64,000 nt of DNA. It comes from Paraliobacillus zengyii (GTDB taxonomy: Bacteria > Bacillota > Bacilli > Bacillales > Amphibacillaceae). The translations under genes and the position numbers were made by a program. Every line of letters begins with the position of its first letter. Positions within the stretch are counted from its first letter, which is position 1. The stretch is from NCBI RefSeq assembly GCF_003268595.1, contig NZ_CP029797.1:3183501-3247500 (forward strand). The letters are read 5' to 3'. Under the pieces are notes generated by a model. The model did not search any database. It was not told the DNA's origin and saw nothing but the letters and a program-made list of their open reading frames with translations. Shown here piece after piece: positions 59,371-64,000 of this stretch.

Positions 59371-60518
59371 CTATTTTGTTATAAAAGTAGCTGGTTTATC
59401 GCTAGCTTCCTTAAAAAAATATCGAATAGCTTCCGCAATACGTGCACTTGCTTCTCCATCTCCATATGGATTCGATGCTTGTGCCATTTCTTGATGTTTT
59501 GTATCGTCAGACAGTAATTGATCTGCTAATTGAAATATCATTTCTTCATCTGTGCCAGCTAGTTTTAGTGTCCCTGCCGCTACACCCTCTGGACGTTCTG
59601 TCGTATCACGAAGTACCAATACAGGCACGCCTAATGATGGCGCTTCTTCTTGTACGCCACCAGAATCCGTTAAAATGAGGTATGCTCGTGACGCGAAGTT
59701 ATGGAAATCAACAACGCCAAGCGGGTCAATTAAAGTAATACGCTTGTCATTTCCTAGAATTTGATCAGCAGTTTCTTGGACAACTGGATTAAGGTGAACA
59801 GGATATAACACATGGATATCTTGATGTTTTTCTACAAGACGTTTGATTGCACGAAACATTTGTTGCATATTCTCGCCCAGGTTCTCTCGTCGATGTGCTG
59901 TCATTAACACAAGTCTTTTTCCCTCTATTTCATCTAAAACTTTACTCGTATAACTTGCATTAACAGTCGTTTTAAGTGCATCTATCGTGGTGTTACCTGT
60001 TACAAAAATATTCTCTTCTGCTTTGTTTTCTGCTAATAGATTTCTCTTGCGCTAGTAGTAGGAGCAAAGTGAAGGTCCGCCATTACACCTGTTAATTGAC
60101 GATTCATCTCTTCCGGATAAGGCGAGTATTTATTCCACGTCCGAAGTCCAGCTTCAACGTGACCCACTACAATTTGATTGTAATAAGCTGCTAAGGATGC
60201 CGCAAATGTCGTGGTCGTATCGCCGTGAACTAGGACAATATCAGGCTTTGTCTCTTTCATTACCTTGTCTAAACCTTCAAGTGCACGTGTTGTAATTTCA
60301 GCTAGCGTTTGGCGAGCTTTCATTATATTTAGATCATAATCTGGCTTTATATTAAAAATCGTTAAGACTTGATCAAGCATCTCACGGTGTTGGGCTGTGA
60401 CCGTAACAATCGGTTCAAATTGTTCTGAACGTTTTTTTAATTCTAGTACGAGTGGTGCCATTTTAATCGCTTCTGGTCGTGTTCCAAATACCGTCATTAC
60501 TTTGATTCGTTTTGTCAT
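59371..60518 (-). pseudogene. mnaA: UDP-N-acetylglucosamine 2-epimerase MnaA/WecB, split by a frameshift
   Basis: Codes for the enzyme that makes UDP-ManNAc for the teichoic acid linkage unit. The N-terminal frame (60033-60518) has [36 protein letters not shown] and [18 protein letters not shown] and stops after TTSAREIY. The expected continuation [23 protein letters not shown] is present in another frame and leads into the 59371-59910 frame (MTAHRRENLGENM, DSGGVQEEAPSLGVPVLVLRDTTERPE). One missing A near 60040-60043 (GAGAAATC where GAGAAAATC is expected) explains it; restoring it gives a 382-aa protein of normal length. It is a homopolymer site, so an assembly error is possible. Confidence 0.85.
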
Positions 60519-60544
60519 GTGTCACACTTCCTCCTTTTCAGAAG

Positions 60545-60581
60545 AAAAGCGCTACATATATGGCATAGGTAGCGCTTTTTT
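60545..60581 (-). terminator. intrinsic terminator of upp
   Basis: AAAGCGCTAC pairs with GTAGCGCTTT with flanking A and T runs on both strands. It lies between upp (stop 60589) and mnaA, so mnaA has its own promoter or depends on readthrough. Confidence 0.75.
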
Positions 60582-60588
60582 CACAATA

Positions 60589-61218
60589 TTATTTGGTACC
60601 GAATAAACGGTCACCCGCGTCACCTAGACCCGGAACGATATAGCCATGATCATTTAATTTTTCATCTAATGCTGCAAGATAGATATCTACATCAGGATGA
60701 TTTTTTTTAATCAATTCTACGCCTTCTGGTGCTGCTACTAAACACATCAATTTAATATTTGTTGCGCCGCGCTTCTTCAATGATTCAATCGCATCATTAG
60801 CAGAACCACCGGTAGCAAGCATTGGATCAATGACAATTAATTCACGCTCTTCAATATCAGAAGGTAATTTAATATAATATTCTACTGGTAATAATGTTTC
60901 TGGATCGCGATAAAGGCCAACATGTCCTACTTTTGCTGCTGGAATTAAGCGTAATACGCCGTCTACCATACCTAATCCGGCACGTAAAATAGGTATTAAA
61001 CCAATTTTCTTTCCACTTAATGTTTTTGTAACTGCAGTAGTTACTGGTGTTTCTATTGTTTTTTCCTCTACAGGTAGATCTCTGGTAATTTCAAAAGCCA
61101 TTAAACCGGCCACTTCATCAACTAATTCACGAAATTCTTTTGTACCCGTTTCTTTATTTCGAATATACGTCAGTTTGTGTTGTATTAATGGATGATCCAG
61201 TACAAATACATTTCCCAC
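60589..61218 (-). CDS. upp: uracil phosphoribosyltransferase
   Basis: 209 aa; salvages uracil to UMP with [25 protein letters not shown] at the N-terminus, [13 protein letters not shown], the PRPP loop [12 protein letters not shown] and the uracil-binding [17 protein letters not shown] at the C-terminus. The start is a GTG preceded by AAGGAGTGATCGGAA. Order glyA-upp is as in B. subtilis. Confidence 0.96.
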   Translation of the reverse strand: MGNVFVLDHPLIQHKLTYIRNKETGTKEFRELVDEVAGLMAFEITRDLPVEEKTIETPVTTAVTKTLSGKKIGLIPILRAGLGMVDGVLRLIPAAKVGHVGLYRDPETLLPVEYYIKLPSDIEERELIVIDPMLATGGSANDAIESLKKRGATNIKLMCLVAAPEGVELIKKNHPDVDIYLAALDEKLNDHGYIVPGLGDAGDRLFGTK

Positions 61219-61362
61219 TTCCGATCACTCCTTATCTTTTTTTGCATCTTTAAAAGTGTACTGAAAAAAATGCATTGTTTCAAGTTAAGACACTAATTAA
61301 TTTTGTTTTTTTGATAAATGTTACGATTTAATAAGCTATTTACGAAAACCTGTGACTTTATT

Positions 61363-61660
61363 ACCCGCTCCTCAAATGAAATCGGCTCCCTTTCCGCAGG
61401 CACGGCTTCAGCTAATCAAAAAGTCACTCTTATATTCAGGAAATTATTAATGAAACCTTTGCCTGCAATATTTATACCTGAAGTCTACGCTACCGTAATC
61501 CGTAGATACTTCGCTTTCCGTGGGCACGACTTCAGCTAACTTCGGAAAGTAAAAATCGCTTTCCGAAGTGGATCTTCAGTCCGTGGGATTGCGATTACTC
61601 ATCCCATCGAAAACATTTGCTGTTCCCACAGGACTTCGTATCTACGGATTACTTTATGGA
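61363..61660 (+). repeat. dispersed hairpin repeat, copies C1a/C1b
   Basis: A partial copy (61363-61420: CGCTCC, GGCTCCCTTTCCGCAGGCACGGCTTCAG) is followed by unrelated DNA and a full copy (from about 61510) with CTTTCCGTGGGCACGACTTCAG, an 11-bp perfect stem (61539-61549 with 61559-61569), GTGGATCTTCAG, the 36-bp insert at 61583-61618 and TGCTGTTCCCACAGG. It lies in the 61219-62098 gap, which has no recognisable gene. Confidence 0.82.
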
Positions 61661-61790
61661 TCGTATGCTAATCTTCCATGCATAGCTACTGTTTAATAAT
61701 TACTATAAAATAATTAATAATTAATAATCAACATATTTTTACGAATATTGCGCGTTTTTTCTTAGTATAGTTAAGTAATCAGAAAAAAGG

Positions 61791-61857
61791 GGTGACAGGA
61801 TAACGATGGCGTTGAACGCTTTAAAATCGTTCTTAAATACTTTTTAGATATGTCACC
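61791..61857 (-). ncRNA. nested hairpin between glyA and upp, possible structured RNA or terminator
   Basis: GGTGACA (61791-61797) pairs with TGTCACC (61851-61857). Inside it AACGAT (61802-61807) pairs with ATCGTT (61826-61831), with an inner GCG/CGC. Read on the minus strand, the outer stem is followed by CCCTTTTTT, like a terminator. No similarity to a known RNA family is recognised. Nothing shows that it is transcribed. Confidence 0.35.
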
Positions 61858-61954
61858 AGAGAACGCTATCATCAATCCCAGTTCTTCAACAACTATAAAC
61901 AAATCCAACAGTTAGTAACATAATAATTTACTGATTGATTCTGTTTTGCACATA

Positions 61955-62050
61955 GAAGTAGATCCACTCGGAAGGCGCATTTTGCTTATCAGAGTTAGAT
62001 AAGGCTGTGCTCAAAGAAAGGGAAACCATTTCATTTGATCTGCGGGTCCA
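61955..62050 (-). repeat. dispersed hairpin repeat, copy C2 (decayed, inverted to C1)
   Basis: Retains AGATCCACTC, GTTAGATAAGGCTGTGCTC, AAAGGGAAACCATTT and a TGCGGGTCCAC end, with a weak stem (ACTCGGA with a mismatched partner). It is the most degenerate copy in the window. Confidence 0.65.
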
Positions 62051-62098
62051 CTATTATGTATTATTACCAAAACATCATTTTTTTAGAGAACAGTCATT

Positions 62099-62138
62099 TA
62101 AAATAATCCCTAACCGTTAATCTGGTTAGGGATTATTC
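62099..62138 (-). terminator. intrinsic terminator of glyA
   Basis: AATAATCCCTAACC pairs with GGTTAGGGATTATT over an 8-base loop, with a T-run on the minus strand, 11 bases past the glyA stop. Confidence 0.85.
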
Positions 62139-62149
62139 TTATTAGGGAT

Positions 62150-63388
62150 TTAACGCTTGTATAGAGGGAATTTGGCTGTCAATTCCTTCACACGTGTTTT
62201 GGCTTCTTGTAATTTTGTTTCATCTTCGTGATTTTTTAATGTGAATGCAATGATAGATGCTACTTCTTCCATTTCTGCTAAACCAAATCCACGAGTAGTT
62301 ACAGCTGCAGTTCCGACACGAACGCCACTTGTTACAAATGGACTTTCTGGATCAAATGGGATGGTATTTTTGTTTGTTGTAATCCCAATATCGTCTAGTG
62401 CCTTTTCAGCAACTTTTCCGGTTAATCCAAGATCACGTACATCTAATAATAATAAATGGTTATCCGTTCCACCTGATACAATGCGAATACCTTCTGATTG
62501 TAATGTCTCACCAAAACGTTTTGCATTATCAATAATATTTTGGCCATATACTTTAAAATCATCCGATAGAGCTTCTTTAAATGCAGTTGCTTTCGCTGCA
62601 ATGACGTGCATTAATGGACCACCTTGAATACCAGGGAAAATAGATTTATCAATTTGTTTTGCAAACTCTTCTTTACACAAAATCATTCCACCGCGCGGAC
62701 CTCTAAGTGTTTTATGCGTTGTTGTCGTTACAAAATGGGCATGTGGAACTGGATCAGGATGCAAACCTGCTGCTACAAGTCCAGCAATGTGAGCCATATC
62801 AACCATCAAATAGGCACCTACTTGATCAGCGATTTCTCTGAATTTTTTGAAGTCAATTGTACGTGAATAAGCACTAGCACCAGCAACAATTAGCTTCGGC
62901 TTTACTTCGATTGCTTTTTCCAATAGAACAGCGTAATCAATTTGCTCTGAATCAGGATCTACCCCATAATCTTCAAAATTATAAAGCGTTCCACTAAAGT
63001 TAACTGGACTCCCGTGTGTTAAATGTCCACCATGATTAAGGTTCATACCTAAAACAGTATCCCCAGGCTCTAAAATCGTGAAATAAACCGCCATATTTGC
63101 TTGCGCTCCCGAATGGGGTTGAACGTTAACGTGTTCTGCACCAAATAGCTGTTTTGCACGATCCCGTGCCAAATTTTCAGCGATATCAACATATTCACAA
63201 CCACCATAATAGCGTTTGCCAGGGTAGCCTTCCGCGTACTTGTTTGTAAGTACAGATCCTTGGGCTTCCATTACTGCTTCAGAGACAAAGTTTTCAGATG
63301 CAATTAACTCAATTTTGTCATTTTGACGCTCGCGTTCCTGTTCCATTGCTTGGAAAAGCTCTAAATCATTTTGTTTCACATGCTCCAT
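62150..63388 (-). CDS. glyA: serine hydroxymethyltransferase
   Basis: 412 aa PLP enzyme, serine + THF to glycine + 5,10-methylene-[51 protein letters not shown], and the PLP lysine in [14 protein letters not shown]. Standard length. GGGGGAATTACAAG precedes the ATG. Confidence 0.97.
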   Translation of the reverse strand: MEHVKQNDLELFQAMEQERERQNDKIELIASENFVSEAVMEAQGSVLTNKYAEGYPGKRYYGGCEYVDIAENLARDRAKQLFGAEHVNVQPHSGAQANMAVYFTILEPGDTVLGMNLNHGGHLTHGSPVNFSGTLYNFEDYGVDPDSEQIDYAVLLEKAIEVKPKLIVAGASAYSRTIDFKKFREIADQVGAYLMVDMAHIAGLVAAGLHPDPVPHAHFVTTTTHKTLRGPRGGMILCKEEFAKQIDKSIFPGIQGGPLMHVIAAKATAFKEALSDDFKVYGQNIIDNAKRFGETLQSEGIRIVSGGTDNHLLLLDVRDLGLTGKVAEKALDDIGITTNKNTIPFDPESPFVTSGVRVGTAAVTTRGFGLAEMEEVASIIAFTLKNHEDETKLQEAKTRVKELTAKFPLYKR

Positions 63389-63465
63389 CTTGTAATTCCC
63401 CCTAAGTAATATGGTTGCTTCGTTTATTATATTAGAAAAGTTAGTGTCCTAACTAAACTGTCTAC

Positions 63466-64000
63466 TTAACGTTCATAAACCGCACGTGGTCCACCAATTA
63501 ATTTGGGCCTAGTATAAGCGGCGTTAATTCTAGCGCTCCCAACAGCGCGTTGTTTAAGGCGAAGTGGAACTGCTACATGTTTCAAATGCATGCCAATCAT
63601 GGTTTCACCAATATCAATTCCAGCATCTGCATTTATTTGTTCAACAACAACAGGATCTTTCATTTGTTTATATGCGAAAGCAGCCATTGAACCACCCGCC
63701 TTGCGAACAGGTACAGCAAACACTTCCTCATAACCATATCTTTCACTTGTATGGCGTTCAACTACGAGCGCTCGATTTAAATGTTCACAACACTGAAAGG
63801 CTAAGACAACACCTGTTTCCTTTTGTAATTGTTGAAAGGCTTGATAAATCTGTTCAGCTACCTCTTCACTACCAGACGTACCAATATGTTCACCAATTAC
63901 TTCACTTGTTGAACAACCAATCACAAACAGGCTATTTTCTTTTAAATAGCCACTATTTTTCCACTCGATAATAATTTCTTGTAATTGCTTTTCGAGTTGC
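63466..64000 (-). CDS. ywlG: TIGR01440/YwlG family protein (5' end cut by window edge)
   Basis: About 178 residues are visible; the reading frame is open to the window end (LEKQLQEIIIEWKNSGYLKENSLFVIGCSTSEVIGEHIGTSGS), so only the first few residues are missing. Conserved FQCCEHLNRALVVER, VPVRKAGGSMA, AGIDIGETMIGMHLKHVAVPLR and GGPRAVYER identify the family, which sits upstream of glyA in B. subtilis. Function unknown. The gap to glyA is 77 bases. Confidence 0.9.
   Translation of the reverse strand, partial: QLEKQLQEIIIEWKNSGYLKENSLFVIGCSTSEVIGEHIGTSGSEEVAEQIYQAFQQLQKETGVVLAFQCCEHLNRALVVERHTSERYGYEEVFAVPVRKAGGSMAAFAYKQMKDPVVVEQINADAGIDIGETMIGMHLKHVAVPLRLKQRAVGSARINAAYTRPKLIGGPRAVYER

Noticed and set aside
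61318-61539. 73-aa plus-strand frame between glyA and upp
   Set aside because: It crosses the dispersed repeat and unrelated spacer, without an RBS or conserved motif.

Overview
The window looks like a chromosome segment of a low-GC, spore-forming, flagellated member of the Bacillaceae. It carries spoIID, spoIIQ, spoIIID, mbl, flhO and flhP, a tagO/teichoic-acid type envelope cluster and the complete atp operon, in an order close to the B. subtilis glyA-upp-mnaA-atp-ywzB-ywmB-murAA-spoIID-spoIIQ-spoIIID-mbl-flhO-flhP-fabZ neighbourhood. Very acidic secreted proteins and a Pro-x-x-Glu-x-x-Pro motif in the ATP synthase c subunit suggest a salt- or alkali-adapted genus (Gracilibacillus, Virgibacillus or Oceanobacillus type; this is inference). 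Nearly every gene is on the minus strand. The only plus-strand gene is the transposase of one IS copy.

Layout from left to right. (1) 1-3982: sulfate activation operon sat - SLC13 permease - cysC - cysQ (cut by the window edge). (2) 4108-5949: an IS1182-family element with a frameshifted transposase. (3) 5962-13234: two large secreted proteins, an M14 zinc carboxypeptidase and a GH73 glucosaminidase, which share a ~96-residue N-terminal repeat. (4) 13422-29925: envelope polysaccharide locus with dTDP-rhamnose synthesis (rfbA, C, D, B), six glycosyltransferases, a two-component ABC exporter with a tandem ATPase, and tagO. (5) 30228-35160: an RND efflux operon (tetR - membrane fusion lipoprotein - RND pump) with a likely TetR operator. 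(6) 35276-40479: acidic lipoprotein, fabZ, an EpuA-like protein, flhP, flhO, mbl and spoIIID. (7) 40716-42551: a second IS1182 copy, inverted relative to the first. (8) 42559-43789: an AimR-like (arbitrium receptor family) protein without a recognisable DNA-binding domain, followed by a 51-aa Phr/AimP-like pre-peptide gene not listed by ordinary ORF size cut-offs. (9) 44032-49340: spoIIQ, spoIID, murA, ywmB, a DUF1146 gene. (10) 49623-56653: atpIBEFHAGDC with a clear sigma-A promoter and a terminator-like hairpin between atpE and atpF. (11) 57042-64000: a Vpr-like subtilase, a frameshifted mnaA, upp, glyA and a ywlG-type gene cut by the window end.

Three intergenic gaps (36.2-36.7, 46.4-46.8 and 61.4-62.1 kb) are filled with copies of one dispersed repeat. 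Its central hairpin changes sequence between copies but stays self-complementary. No tRNA, rRNA, CRISPR array or prophage was seen. The most interesting signals are the AimR-like receptor/peptide pair, the covarying dispersed repeat, the expanding 576-bp repeats in the secreted peptidase gene, and several single-base indels (mnaA and both transposases) that are either real gene decay or assembly errors.
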